64,000 nucleotides of DNA, taken from contig JAXMAZ010000017.1 of the NCBI GenBank assembly GCA_046350115.1, positions 1 to 64,000 on the forward strand. The letters are read 5' to 3'. The position numbers and the translations under genes are program-made. Position 1 is the stretch's first letter. Each line of letters begins with the position of its first letter. The stretch comes from JAXMAZ01 sp046350115 (GTDB lineage: Bacteria; Planctomycetota; Planctomycetia; Gemmatales; Gemmataceae). This document shows positions 42,949 through 52,176 of the stretch, in pieces. The notes beneath the pieces are model-generated. The model searched no databases and was not told the origin of the DNA. It worked only from the letters and a program-made list of their open reading frames with translations.

Positions 42949-44511
42949 TCAGCGTACCTTCGCCCGGAACTTCACCACCCCGGACCCGCCCGGCGGCACC
43001 GGCCCCGGGATCTCGAACCGCACCTCCACCGACCCGGCCGCGTTGCCCAGCGTGGTCACGGTCATCGGCCGGTCCGACTGGGCCGACCCGGGCACGTACT
43101 CCAGCCGGCCGCTCAGGCTGTCGCTCAGCACCAGGTCCGACACCGCGTCGTGCAGCCCGTTGCGGTACCGCAGGGTGAACATCACCTCGTCCCCTGGCTT
43201 CACCGGACCGGCCGGCTCGACGCTCTTGGTGACGGTCAGATCCCCCATGCTGGTGATCTCCTCCACCTCCAGCGTCGACGCGATCACCTGCAGCCCGGCC
43301 CGGGTGGCGGTCATCTGCGGCCGCTGCAGCCCGAGGAACTGGGCCACCCCGCCCGACTCGATGATGATCCCCGGCCGCAGCCGGGAGACGTTCACCACCG
43401 CCTTCTCCCGCTGGCCGACCGCCGCCGGCACCGCGTTCATGCTGGCCACCTGCCGCATGTCCACCTGCCCGATACCGTCCAGCCCGGCCCGGCTGTGCAG
43501 CCCGCCGATCGCCAGGTCGGCCCGGCGGATGACGAACCGCGGGGCGCACACGCACACCTCGTTCGAGGTGGTCACCCGCCGCTTGCCGTTGACCGTGTAG
43601 GCGGCGGCCACGTCCGTCGGGTCCAAACCGCCGATGCGGCCGAGCGGCCCGACGCCGAGCGGGGCGAGCTTGTCCCCGCCGTCGGTCAGACACTCCTCGG
43701 TCGCCGGCCGGGGGCCGAGGATCGGGTCGTACAGCATCTGCCCGCACCAGCCGAACACCGGCGGGGCGGCCGGGGCGGCCAGCGCCTGCTCGCCCGGGAA
43801 CAGGATCGTGTTGGCGACCGTCCCGCCGGCCAGTTCGTCGGCCCCCGGGGTGCGGTCGCCGATCCGCAGGATGGCGACCAGCCGGCCGTTCTCGATGGCG
43901 GCCTTGATCGCCGCCTCGGGGCTGGCGTCCCCGACCTCGATCGGCTGGTCCGGGGTGGTCGCCTGCGGCAGCGCCTTGGTCGGGTCTTCCAGGTAAATCA
44001 CCTTCGCCACGACACCGCCGGCGAAGGCCTTCTCGATGTCGCCCGGGGTGACGAGCACCGGGGCGAAGTAGTCCATGTAGTTCATCCCCGGCCGCGGGAC
44101 GATGCTCCCACGCACCTCCAGCGTCGGGTACAGGATCTGGCCCGGCCGGCCGGCCAGGTTGCCCAGGGCGAACCGGTACGGGTAGCCGGGCCGCAGCCCG
44201 ACAGTCACCGGGGCCGGGAAGCTGCGGGCGGCCGGGGTGCTGGGCAGGAACGTCACCGACGCCCCGGCCGGGGCCAGCACCTTGACCGCCAGCAGCGGCG
44301 CCGGCGGGCCGAGCGGCGGGCACGGCTGCTGATACCCGCCCGGTCCCGGCGGCGGGTAACTGGGGCCGAGCGGCATCGTGAACCGGCCGGCCGGCGGCGG
44401 GGCGACGGTCGGGCAGCACCCGGCCTTCTTCCCCAGCCCGGACCCGACGGCGGTCGGCACCAGCACCGCCAGGGCGGCCGTCGTCGCGCACAGCTTGGTC
44501 GTCAGGGTCAT
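42949..44511 (-). CDS. secreted DUF11-type repeat-domain protein
   Basis: Exported protein of 520 aa with a signal peptide at residues 1-24 (KLCATTAALAVLVPTAVGSG). A Pro-rich part and a β-domain (LAVKVLAPAGASVTFLPSTP, RPGYPYRFALGNLAGRPGQI) follow. The C-terminal 100 residues are a DUF11 conserved-repeat domain: LTVTKSVEPAGPVKPGDEVM, FTLRYRNGLHDAVSDLVLSD, with an ending in GVVKFRAKVR. DUF11 domains occur in large surface proteins. The neighbouring minus-strand gene upstream has a similar middle domain (RLSGIAGRPGKVYFPTLEVY), so the two are probably related and co-regulated. ATG 44511 begins the signal peptide. Confidence 0.82.
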   Translation of the reverse strand: MTLTTKLCATTAALAVLVPTAVGSGLGKKAGCCPTVAPPPAGRFTMPLGPSYPPPGPGGYQQPCPPLGPPAPLLAVKVLAPAGASVTFLPSTPAARSFPAPVTVGLRPGYPYRFALGNLAGRPGQILYPTLEVRGSIVPRPGMNYMDYFAPVLVTPGDIEKAFAGGVVAKVIYLEDPTKALPQATTPDQPIEVGDASPEAAIKAAIENGRLVAILRIGDRTPGADELAGGTVANTILFPGEQALAAPAAPPVFGWCGQMLYDPILGPRPATEECLTDGGDKLAPLGVGPLGRIGGLDPTDVAAAYTVNGKRRVTTSNEVCVCAPRFVIRRADLAIGGLHSRAGLDGIGQVDMRQVASMNAVPAAVGQREKAVVNVSRLRPGIIIESGGVAQFLGLQRPQMTATRAGLQVIASTLEVEEITSMGDLTVTKSVEPAGPVKPGDEVMFTLRYRNGLHDAVSDLVLSDSLSGRLEYVPGSAQSDRPMTVTTLGNAAGSVEVRFEIPGPVPPGGSGVVKFRAKVR

Positions 44512-44541
44512 GACGAAGCCCCGATGTGATGGCGGGTCGAG

Positions 44542-44572
44542 AAAGCCCACCCACGGTCGTGGGTGGGCTTTT
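44542..44572 (-). terminator. hairpin between two secreted-protein genes
   Basis: AAAGCCCACCCA and TGGGTGGGCTTT form a 12-bp stem, 26 nt past the stop of the upstream lipoprotein-like gene on the minus strand. Same stem class as the hairpins at 5452 and 6802. Confidence 0.55.
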
Positions 44573-44597
44573 GGACTTCTACACTCTCAACCCCGCG

Positions 44598-45787
44598 TCA
44601 CTTGCTGCCCGGGATGGTGACGCTCGGGATGCTGATCGGCCTGGTCCCGCCGGCCGCCGGGGCCGGAGCCAGCTTCGGGGCCGCCGGCGGCATGGCCCCC
44701 GGGGCCGGGCCGCCCGGCATGGCCGGCGGCGGGGTCATGGTCCGCGGCGGGGCGGCCATCGGCGCCCCCATCATGCCGGGGCCGCCCATCATCCCACCCG
44801 GGCCGGCGTCCATCGCCGGGGTGTTCGGGTCTTGCAGGTCGATGTCGCCGATCCGGACGACCGCCAGGATGGACCCCCGCCGGTTCGCCTCGGCCACCGG
44901 GTCAACGCCCGGCTCAAGCCGCGTCGACACCAGCTCGTCCGCCCCGGCCGCCGCCGCCGGGTCCTGGAACGCCGGGTCCGGCAGGTAGATCACCTTGATG
45001 ACCACGTTGCCCGCGTTCACCTGCTCGAAGTCCTCGGCGGTGAAGGTCAGCGGGACCGAGCTGTGCGAAAGGTACGTGACCGTCTTCGGGGTGGCCGGGT
45101 ACACCTCCAGGGTCGGGAAGTACACCTTGCCCGGCCGGCCGGCGATGCCGCTCAGCCGCAGCCGGTAGACGCCCCCCTGGGCGAAGTTGTACCGGGCCGG
45201 CGCCTCGAACGGGGCCGGCTCGACGAACGACCCGCCCGGCCCCTGCCACGTCACCTTCATCCCGGCCGGGTTGGCGAACTTGATCGACGTCCGGCCGTTC
45301 AGGTAGTACGGGCTGTACATGCCCGACCCGGGGCGCCGATCGCCCCGACGGCGGCGACCGCCCCGGCCGGCCCCATCCCCGGGGCGGGCAGGATGCCCCG
45401 GCCGGCGAACGGGCCGCCGGACATCGGGCCGAACGGGGACGCCCCCGCCGCCCCGCCGCCGGAGCAGTGCGAACACCCGCTCCCGCCGCACGACGAGCAC
45501 GCCCCGCCGCCGCGGATGCGGGACCAGCCGGACGCCTGCTTGACCTCCCCGTCGCCCTTGCCGCGGAGGTCCGCCCGAACGACCTTGGCGTCCTTGCCGG
45601 TCGGCATCTGGGCGGCGGCGGTGACGGCCACCGGCGCCCCGTCCGGGCCGACCAGGCCCGGCACTTCCTTGGCCCGGGACGCCTGGCCGAACGGCGTCGG
45701 CGCCGGCCCGGCGGTGGTCCCGCCGTCCGGGGTGGCGCACCCGCCCAACCCGGCCAGCATCACGACAGTGGCTGCGGTCCGCTTCAT
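44598..45787 (-). pseudogene. lipoprotein-like secreted protein with one frameshift
   Basis: The start ATG 45787 opens a lipoprotein signal (MKRTAATVVMLAGLGGCATP, lipobox LGGC) with a G-run ribosome site just upstream. A Gly/Cys-rich stretch follows (SSCGGSGCSHCSGGG). At about 45330 a C-run appears one base short, and the frame changes: AVGAIGAP continues in the next frame as GSGMYSPYYLNGRTSIKFAN. The rest resembles the middle of the downstream DUF11 gene (YRLRLSGIAGRPGKVYFPTL, NVVIKVIYLPDPAFQDP, ILAVVRIGDIDLQDP) and ends in a Pro/Met/Gly-rich tail. A single homopolymer indel makes consensus error likely; the intact product would be about 396 aa. Confidence 0.7.
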
Positions 45788-45973
45788 GGTTCCCCCCAAA
45801 CGGTCGGCGCCCCCGATCGCGGCCGGGTCGGCCGGCCCCCCTACGGTCGATGAGTCGGCGCGTCTCCGCGTCAGCAATCAGTTCGACCACCGGGCGGGCC
45901 GAACTTTGGTCAAATCCGGAACCGTCGGCACAGCCGGACCAAACAGGGCAGTCTGCGGAATCTGGTGTAACCC

Positions 45974-46100
45974 CCGTTTAGCCGCGAGGCGGAGGCTCTG
46001 CGGAGCCGAGCTGCGACATGTGGAACCCGATTCGATGAGCACATCGGTACGGGGCGATGTCGGCGCTCGGCCGCAGAGCCTTCGCCTCGCGGCTAAACGG
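45974..46100. repeat. RAYT-1-associated palindrome, solo copy C
   Basis: The left arm CCGTTTAGCCGCGAGGCGGA... (45974-46010) is identical to copy B; the right arm (about 46066-46100) has a few changes (CAGAGCCTTCGCCTCGCGGC). It stands alone, 187 nt before a divergent gene and 128 nt before the DUF4139 gene, so it seems to have been mobilised in trans. Confidence 0.9.
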
Positions 46101-46227
46101 CCGACCAGCACCGCCCCAAACCCCGCCTGTTACCGATCCGTTACACCCTCCCCCAACGCCGGGCGGTAAACTGGCGTCTGGATCAGCGGGGGCCGCCCGT
46201 CCCCTCGTTCCCCCTCCGGAGCCTGTG

Positions 46228-48198
46228 ATGATCCGCGCGCTAGCCCTGATCGGGGCGTTCACCCTCGGCCTGACCGCCGTCCTCGCGGCCCAGGAAGTCA
46301 AGCCGGCCGACCCGAAGGCGGCCGACGTGAAGCCGGCGGCCAGCAAGGTGACGGCCGTCACCGTCTACCAGCAGACCGCCCTCGTCACCCGGGAGGTGGC
46401 CGTCCCGGACGGGACGGGGCTGGCCGAGGTGATCGTCTCCCCGCTGCCGCCGACCGCCCTGGCCGCCACCCTGTACGCCGAGGGGTCGGACGGCATCCGG
46501 GTGCTGAGCGCCCGGTTCCGCACCCGGGCCATCGCCGAGGACACCCGCAAGGAGGTCCGCGACCTGGAGGCCAAGATCAAGGAGCTAAACCGGAAGAAGC
46601 AGCAGCTCGAGGCCGACCTGGCGGTGTCCACCCAGAACGGGCAGATGGTCACCAAGCTGGAGAACTTCACCGCCGCCACCCTCACCCACCTGACCGACAA
46701 GGGCCAACTGGACAGCAAGCAGACGATCACCCTGGCCGAGTTCATCCAGAAGACGCGGACGGAGATCGCCAAGGCGGAGATCACCGTCAAGCAGCAGATC
46801 GAGGGGGTCCAGGAGGAGCTGAACTTCGCCCAGCGGCAGTTGCGGGAGATGGCCGGCGGCCGCACCCGGACCGAGCGGGACGCGGTCATCGTGCTGGACA
46901 AGACCAAGCCGGGGGGCGGGACCGTCCGGCTGAACTACCTGGTGAGCAACGCCACCTGGCGGCCGCAGTACAAGATGCGGGCCGGGGCCAAGGCCGGCGA
47001 CCCGGTTCAACTGGAGTACCTGGCGGCCGTGTCCCAGAACAGCGGCGAGGACTGGGCCGGGGTGTCCCTGACCCTGTCCACCGCCCAGCCGCTGCTGAAC
47101 GCTGCCCCGCCGGACCTGCGGGCGCTGGAGGTGACGGTCAATCCGGGCGGGATGTTGGCCGGGCTGGGTCAGTTCGGCGGGCAGATGGGCGGGTTCGGCG
47201 GCGGCGGGATCGGCGGCGGGATGGGCGGTCCCGGCGGGCGGCCGGGGACGGGCGCCGGCATGATGTCCCAGGCACCCGCCCAGCCGCAGGCGGCCGACAT
47301 GCCAAGCCGGATGGCCTACCTGAACAGTCTGGAGGCCCAGACCCGCGACCTCCGCAAACAGGCGACCGACAACCTGAACACCAACCGGACCGAGGTCGGC
47401 GGCAAGCTGGCCAACGACGCCGCCGCCCTGGAGCAGTACAAGGACTTGCTGACCGAGAAGGAAGACCTGACGGCCGCCCGCGCCCCGGTGTCCGACCTGG
47501 TCGAAGCCCCGAGCGTCACCTTCCGGCTGAAGGACAAGCTGTCCCTGCCGGCCCGGTCGGACGAGCAGGTGATCGAAGTCGCCCGGCTCGAGCTGGCCCC
47601 GAAGTTCTACTACAAAGCCGTCCCGGTCCTGACGACGCAGGTGTACCGGCTCGCGGACCTGACCAACACCACCGATTTCGTGCTGCTGCCCGGCGAGGCG
47701 ACCATGTACCAGGGGACCGACTTCGTCGGCCAGACGAAGCTCCCCCTCGTCGCCATCGGCAAGCCGTTCACCGTCGGGTTCGGGGCCGACCCGCAGCTCC
47801 AGGTGTCGCGGCGGCTGGTGGACAAGACCCGGGTGGTGCAGGGCGGCAACCAGGTGCTGACGTTCAAGTACCGCATCCTGCTGAGCAGTTACAAGCAAAG
47901 CCCGGTGGACGTTCAGGTGTGGGACCGGCTGCCGCACACCGAGGCGTCCCAGACGATCGGCGTGACGGTCGTCCGCACGACGCCGGAGCTGAGCACCGAC
48001 CCCCTGTATGTGCGGGACGACCGGCCGAAGAACCTGATGCGGTGGGACGTCAAGCTGGAGCCGAAGCAGAACGGGGAGAAGGCGCTGGCCATCGAGTACG
48101 AGTTCAAGCTGGAGCTGGCGGTGAACGTGAACATCAGCGCGTTCATGCCGTCGAGTACGGTGAACCCGCCGGCCCCGGCCGCCCCACCGCGGCCCTAA
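46228..48198 (+). CDS. DUF4139 (mucoidy-inhibitor MuiA-like) secreted protein
   Basis: 656 aa. The signal peptide is at residues 1-22 (RALALIGAFTLGLTAVLA). The N-terminal DUF4140 domain covers about residues 40-140 (VTAVTVYQQTALVTREVAVP, ILVSPLPP-like VIVSPLPPTALAATLYAEG). A coiled coil spans 110-220 (EVRDLEAKIKELNRKKQQLE). The DUF4139 domain is the remainder (NYLVSNATWRPQYKMRAGAK, SQNSGEDWAGVSLTLSTAQP, DKLSLPARSDEQVIEVARLE), interrupted by a Gly-rich stretch around residue 320. ATG 46228 has GGAG 7 nt upstream. The biochemical role of MuiA-like proteins is unknown. The gene ends 8 nt before a 105-bp palindrome. Confidence 0.88.
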   Translation: MIRALALIGAFTLGLTAVLAAQEVKPADPKAADVKPAASKVTAVTVYQQTALVTREVAVPDGTGLAEVIVSPLPPTALAATLYAEGSDGIRVLSARFRTRAIAEDTRKEVRDLEAKIKELNRKKQQLEADLAVSTQNGQMVTKLENFTAATLTHLTDKGQLDSKQTITLAEFIQKTRTEIAKAEITVKQQIEGVQEELNFAQRQLREMAGGRTRTERDAVIVLDKTKPGGGTVRLNYLVSNATWRPQYKMRAGAKAGDPVQLEYLAAVSQNSGEDWAGVSLTLSTAQPLLNAAPPDLRALEVTVNPGGMLAGLGQFGGQMGGFGGGGIGGGMGGPGGRPGTGAGMMSQAPAQPQAADMPSRMAYLNSLEAQTRDLRKQATDNLNTNRTEVGGKLANDAAALEQYKDLLTEKEDLTAARAPVSDLVEAPSVTFRLKDKLSLPARSDEQVIEVARLELAPKFYYKAVPVLTTQVYRLADLTNTTDFVLLPGEATMYQGTDFVGQTKLPLVAIGKPFTVGFGADPQLQVSRRLVDKTRVVQGGNQVLTFKYRILLSSYKQSPVDVQVWDRLPHTEASQTIGVTVVRTTPELSTDPLYVRDDRPKNLMRWDVKLEPKQNGEKALAIEYEFKLELAVNVNISAFMPSSTVNPPAPAAPPRP

Positions 48199-48206
48199 TT
48201 CAGAAT

Positions 48207-48312
48207 GGCCCGCTGATGACGCAGACTTCGACGCAGATGAAAACCGGATAAGAATTAATCATGTATTTAAATCCGGTTTCATCTGCGTCGAAGTCTGCGT
48301 CATCAGCGGGCC
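48207..48312. repeat. 106-bp near-perfect hairpin element, copy 1
   Basis: The left arm 48207-48249 (GGCCCGCTGATGACGCAGAC...ACCGGAT) and right arm 48271-48312 are reverse complements except for one extra A. The 21-nt loop is A/T-rich (AAGAATTAATCATGTATTTAA). It fills the gap between the DUF4139 gene and the response regulator, ending 15 nt before the regulator's ATG. Copy 2 is at 63005-63110. Confidence 0.95.
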
Positions 48313-48327
48313 GTGTCGGAGACGACC

Positions 48328-49056
48328 ATGACCAAGGCGCGGATCGTGGTGGTGGAGGACGAGCCGGCCATCCGCCGCGGGGTGGTGGACGCCCTCCGGC
48401 TGACCGGGTACGACGTGGCCGAGGCCGCCGACGGGGCGTCCGGGCTGCGGGAGGCCGTCGCCGGCGGCGTCGACCTGGTGCTGCTCGACCTGCTCCTGCC
48501 GAAGAAGGACGGGCTGACCGTCCTGTCCGAGTTGCGGAAGGTGTGCCCGGCCCGGCCGGTGATCGTGCTGACCGCCCGCGGCGGCGAGGAGGACCGGGTC
48601 CGCGGGCTGACGATGGGGGCCGACGACTACGTGGTGAAGCCGTTCTCCGCCCGGGAGCTGCTGGCCCGGGTGCAGGCCGTGCTGCGGCGGACGATGAAGC
48701 CGATCATCGAGGTAAAGGAGGTCCGGTTCGGCCGGGCGGTCATCGACCTGCGGCGGCGGGAGGTGCGGTGGTCGGCCGACGAGCGGCTGGATCTGTCGGA
48801 AACGGAAGCGGCGCTGCTCGAATACCTGCTGGCCAACAAGGACCGGGCGGTCGGCCGGGAGGAGCTGCTCGGCCGGGTCTGGGGGATCGGCACCGCTGGT
48901 CTTGAGACGCGGGCCGTAGACATGCACGTGGCCCGGCTGCGGGCGAAGTTGAAAGACCCGACCGGGGCGGATACCCCGGAGGCGATCGTCACCGTCCGGG
49001 CGGCCGGGTACATGGCCGGCCCGGGGCTGACCGTCGTCGAACACGCCGGTGTGTAG
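48328..49056 (+). CDS. OmpR-type response regulator
   Basis: Two-component response regulator of 242 aa. Receiver domain: acidic pair at 10-12 (VVVEDEP), phospho-acceptor Asp54 (VLLDLLLPKKDG), Thr82 and Lys104 (VVKPF). The C-terminal winged helix (Trans_reg_C) has RRREVRWSADERLDLSETEA and LLGRVWGIGTAGLETRAVDM, HVARLRAKL. ATG 48328 has GGAG 6 nt upstream and is preferred to GTG 48313, which lies at the end of the palindrome. The stop TAG lies in a second palindromic element, beyond which the partner kinase starts. Confidence 0.93.
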   Translation: MTKARIVVVEDEPAIRRGVVDALRLTGYDVAEAADGASGLREAVAGGVDLVLLDLLLPKKDGLTVLSELRKVCPARPVIVLTARGGEEDRVRGLTMGADDYVVKPFSARELLARVQAVLRRTMKPIIEVKEVRFGRAVIDLRRREVRWSADERLDLSETEAALLEYLLANKDRAVGREELLGRVWGIGTAGLETRAVDMHVARLRAKLKDPTGADTPEAIVTVRAAGYMAGPGLTVVEHAGV

Positions 49057-49153
49057 TCCGCTCGCTCCGCGAGCGGTTCGGGCGCTTCACCCCCGGGGGA
49101 CGGACGCCTCGGGTCCGAATCCCAAGACCGCTCGCCGGAGCAGCGGACTACAC
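49051..49153. repeat. inverted-repeat element between response regulator and kinase genes
   Basis: GTGTAGTCCGCTCGCTCCGC... at 49051-49077 pairs imperfectly with 49127-49153. The left end includes the TAG stop of the response regulator. The element separates two genes that are normally adjacent in an operon and could fold into a hairpin in the shared transcript. Confidence 0.8.
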
Positions 49154-49176
49154 CGGCCGGCCCGCCAACGACACCA

Positions 49177-52176
49177 TTGAACCGAGTCCGCGTCGTGAAC
49201 CGCTCGTCGATCTGCCGCCCGGCGACCCTGTGCGTCGCGTTCCTGGCCGTCGCCGCCCTGGTGGTCGGCGGGCTGGGGTGGGTGACGGTCGCCGCGCTCG
49301 GGGTGGAAGCGTCCGACCTGCAGGCGACCGCCCGGGCCGACCGGGCGAACAAGGAGCGGATCGCCCTGTGGCGGCTGGACGGGCAACTCCTGCCGACCCT
49401 CGGGCTGGAGAACAACCGCCCGTACAGCCACTACACCGCCCTGTCCGACCCGCTCCCGGCGGTCGCCGCCGACCGCGGGGAGGTGCTCACCCCGGGCGAG
49501 GTGCGGCTGCCGTCCCCGCTGCTCGGGGCCGACCTGCCCGGGTGGATGACCCTGCATTTCCAGCTCGACCCGGACGCCGGCTGGTCGTCCCCGCAAGTGC
49601 TTGCCCCGGCCCTGGCCGCCAAGCTGCGCAGCCCGGGGTTCGACCTGGCGCTGACCAACGTCACCCCGGAGCGGGCCGCCCGGCTGGGCGAGTTGAAGGC
49701 CCGCTTCCCGGTCGCCGACGTGGCCGAAGTCCTGGCCGACCTCGACCCGATCGACCCCGCCGACCCGACCCCGGTGGTCGTGCCGGCCACGGAGTTCCTC
49801 TCCCAGAACACGACCGACCCGTCGAACGCCCTCACCCGCAACAACCCATTAGCCCCCACCCAGCCGGGCGGGTTCGGCGGGGGGGGCGGTTCTGGTGCGA
49901 ACGCGATGCAGGCCCGCGGCGGGTTCGGCGGGGGTCTGGCGCCGGCCCAGCGGTCCGCCCCCCCGCCGGCCGGCCAGATGCCGCAGTCGAACGACCCCGA
50001 GTTCATGTCCCGCCTCCAGACGATGCAAAAGAGCATGCCCGCCCCGGGGTACGATAACACCGCCGGGCTGCGAAACGTCGTCCCGCCGCCCAGCCCGACA
50101 CCGGCCCCGGCCGCGATGGCGGCCACCCTGCCAGCAACCGGCGCATCCGCCGGCACGACCGGCAAGCCGGGCGGTGGACAGGAGGCCGAGGCCGTCCCCC
50201 CGGCCGGGCGGGGGACACCGCCCGCCCCGAAAGCGATAGGCCGCCCGGCCGCACCGACCCCCGTGCCCAAAGACGCGCCCGCCGCCCCGGCCGGCGGGAT
50301 GCCGGGCGGCGGCCCCGCCCGGGGGCTGGGCGACCCCGACGACGCCCGTAAACAGGCCGAGGCGAAAAAGCTGAAGGAGGCCGCCGACCTTCATGCTGAC
50401 CGCCTGAGCGGACCCAAACAGGACGTGCTACCTGACGCCGCACGGGCCGTCCGCTTCGGGGCGACCTCGCCCGGCCCCGGCCACCAGGCGGCGGCCGGGG
50501 CCGCCGTCGCCCTCGACCTGGCCCTGCGGGCGAAACAGACCCGGGAGCAACTACCCGTCACGCCGCCGGTCCCGCTCGGCCGCTCCGACTGGGAGCCGGA
50601 GAAGAAGGAGGCGGACAAGCCGGCGGCAGCCCGGCGGGTGATCGCCAAGCCGGTCGCCGCCCACCTCGGCCCGCTCCGCCCGCTCTGGCTGACCGCCGCC
50701 GACGGGTCCGACGCCTTGGTCCTGGTCCGGGCCGCCCGGCTGGAGACGGGCAAGGTGGTGTACCAGGGGGTGCTGCTCGACTGGCCGGCCCTCCAGCGGG
50801 AGCTGTGCGCCCAGGTGGCCGACCTGTTCCCGGACGCCGCCCTGGCCCCGGTCCACGTGCCCGCCCCGGCCACCCCGGAGCGGACCATGACCGCCATCCC
50901 CGCCCGGCTCGACCCCGGCCCGGAGCCGCCCGCCCCGGCCGCCGGCTGGTCGTCCCTGCGGCTGGGCCTCGGGCTGGCATGGCTGGCCGCCGTCCTCGGG
51001 CTGACGGCCGTCGGGGTCGGCGGGCGGACGCTGGTCGACCTGTCCGAACGCCGCATCCGGTTCGTGTCCGCCGTCACCCACGAGTTGCGGACCCCGCTCA
51101 CCTCCCTGCGGCTGTACCTCGACCTGCTGACCAGCGGGCTGGTCACGGACCCGGACAAGCAGCGGGAGTACCTCGGCACCCTGTCGAACGAGTCCGACCG
51201 GCTGAACCGGCTGATCGAGAACGTGCTCGACTTCGCCCGGCTGGAGAAGCGGACGGTCAAGGCCGCCGCCCACCCGACCCCGGTCGGCGAGTTGCTGGAT
51301 CAGGTGCAAACGACCTGGGCCGATCGGCTGGCGGCCGACGGCAAGGAGTTGGTTGTCCACTCGACGCTGCCGCCGGGCCAGGCGGTGCGGACCGACCCGC
51401 GGATGGCCGCCCAGGTGGTCGGCAACCTGATCGACAACGCCCGCAAGTACAGCCGGGAGGCGGCCGACCCGCGGGTGTGGGTGTGGGCGAAGCCGGGGTC
51501 ACGGGGGCGGGTGCTGATCGAGGTAGAGGACCGCGGCCCCGGGGTGCCGGCGGCCGACCGCCGGGGCATTTTTCGGCCGTTCCGCCGGGGCCAGGACGCG
51601 GACACGACTGCCGGCGGGGCCGGGCTGGGTCTGGCCCTGGCCAAACAGTGGGCCGACCTGCTCGGCGGCGACCTCAGCTACCGCCCGGCCGACGGCGGGG
51701 TCGGGGCGTGCTTCCGGCTGGAGCTGCCGGCCGTGCTGACGAACTTACCCAGCCCGGCGCGCGGCGAGGGTGGTTTTGTCTTCCTCGCTCGCGCCGGGCG
51801 GGTAAGCCTTTATGTATCACCCTCGCTCGCGCGTCAGGCTGGTGACTGGCGTTCCAGCACGTATGCGACCGCCTCTGCGAAATACGCCTCGTCGTTGATC
51901 CACTTCGTACTCCCGCCTTCCGTCCACCACTTCCGCTTCCGGCCGAGCGCCTCCGACAGCGTGCGCGATCCCCACGCCTTGAACTGTTCCATCACGTCGT
52001 CCGGCGGGCGGCTTGCGGCGACGACGACGTGTACGTGGTTCGTCCGCACGTTGACGGCGTGTAACTTCCAGCCGCGAACCTCACAGTGCCGGCGGATCGT
52101 GGCGTCCACGATGGCCCGCTGGTCCGGCGTGAGCGTCACCGGGTCATCGGCCAGAGCACCTGCCGCGAACTCTTGA
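49177..52176 (+). CDS. sensor histidine kinase with a read-through C-terminal tail
   Basis: Inner-membrane sensor kinase. TM1 is at about residues 15-37; a large Pro/Ala/Gly-rich sensory region extends to about 590; TM2 is at about 595-617 (GLGLAWLAAVLGLTAVGVGG). HisKA is VSAVTHELRTPLTSLRLYLD with His635. HATPase_c has GNLIDNARKYS, VEDRGPGVP and GGAGLGLALAKQWADLLGG. Kinase similarity ends near residue 853 (51735). The frame then continues through a REP palindrome and antisense to RAYT-2, adding about 145 foreign residues up to 52176; the native stop seems to have been lost through that insertion. Start is TTG 49177 or GTG 49195. Its partner is the response regulator upstream. Confidence 0.85.
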   Translation: MNRVRVVNRSSICRPATLCVAFLAVAALVVGGLGWVTVAALGVEASDLQATARADRANKERIALWRLDGQLLPTLGLENNRPYSHYTALSDPLPAVAADRGEVLTPGEVRLPSPLLGADLPGWMTLHFQLDPDAGWSSPQVLAPALAAKLRSPGFDLALTNVTPERAARLGELKARFPVADVAEVLADLDPIDPADPTPVVVPATEFLSQNTTDPSNALTRNNPLAPTQPGGFGGGGGSGANAMQARGGFGGGLAPAQRSAPPPAGQMPQSNDPEFMSRLQTMQKSMPAPGYDNTAGLRNVVPPPSPTPAPAAMAATLPATGASAGTTGKPGGGQEAEAVPPAGRGTPPAPKAIGRPAAPTPVPKDAPAAPAGGMPGGGPARGLGDPDDARKQAEAKKLKEAADLHADRLSGPKQDVLPDAARAVRFGATSPGPGHQAAAGAAVALDLALRAKQTREQLPVTPPVPLGRSDWEPEKKEADKPAAARRVIAKPVAAHLGPLRPLWLTAADGSDALVLVRAARLETGKVVYQGVLLDWPALQRELCAQVADLFPDAALAPVHVPAPATPERTMTAIPARLDPGPEPPAPAAGWSSLRLGLGLAWLAAVLGLTAVGVGGRTLVDLSERRIRFVSAVTHELRTPLTSLRLYLDLLTSGLVTDPDKQREYLGTLSNESDRLNRLIENVLDFARLEKRTVKAAAHPTPVGELLDQVQTTWADRLAADGKELVVHSTLPPGQAVRTDPRMAAQVVGNLIDNARKYSREAADPRVWVWAKPGSRGRVLIEVEDRGPGVPAADRRGIFRPFRRGQDADTTAGGAGLGLALAKQWADLLGGDLSYRPADGGVGACFRLELPAVLTNLPSPARGEGGFVFLARAGRVSLYVSPSLARQAGDWRSSTYATASAKYASSLIHFVLPPSVHHFRFRPSASDSVRDPHALNCSITSSGGRLAATTTCTWFVRTLTACNFQPRTSQCRRIVASTMARWSGVSVTGSSARAPAANS
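51746..51845. repeat. REP palindromes on the left of RAYT-2
   Basis: The outer unit 51746-51803 (TACCCAGCCCGGCGCGCGGC...GCGCCGGGCGGGTA) is a hairpin. The inner unit 51811-51845 (TATGTATCACCCTCGCTCGC...) is the inverted copy of 52304-52338 with 34 of 35 matches. The stop codon of RAYT-2 (51834-51836) lies within the inner unit. Confidence 0.85.

Noticed and set aside
42824..43600. Continuation of the RAYT-1 frame beyond the palindrome
   Set aside because: The sequence is repeat-derived and then antisense to the DUF11 gene; no transposase similarity. It reflects a lost stop, not a larger protein.
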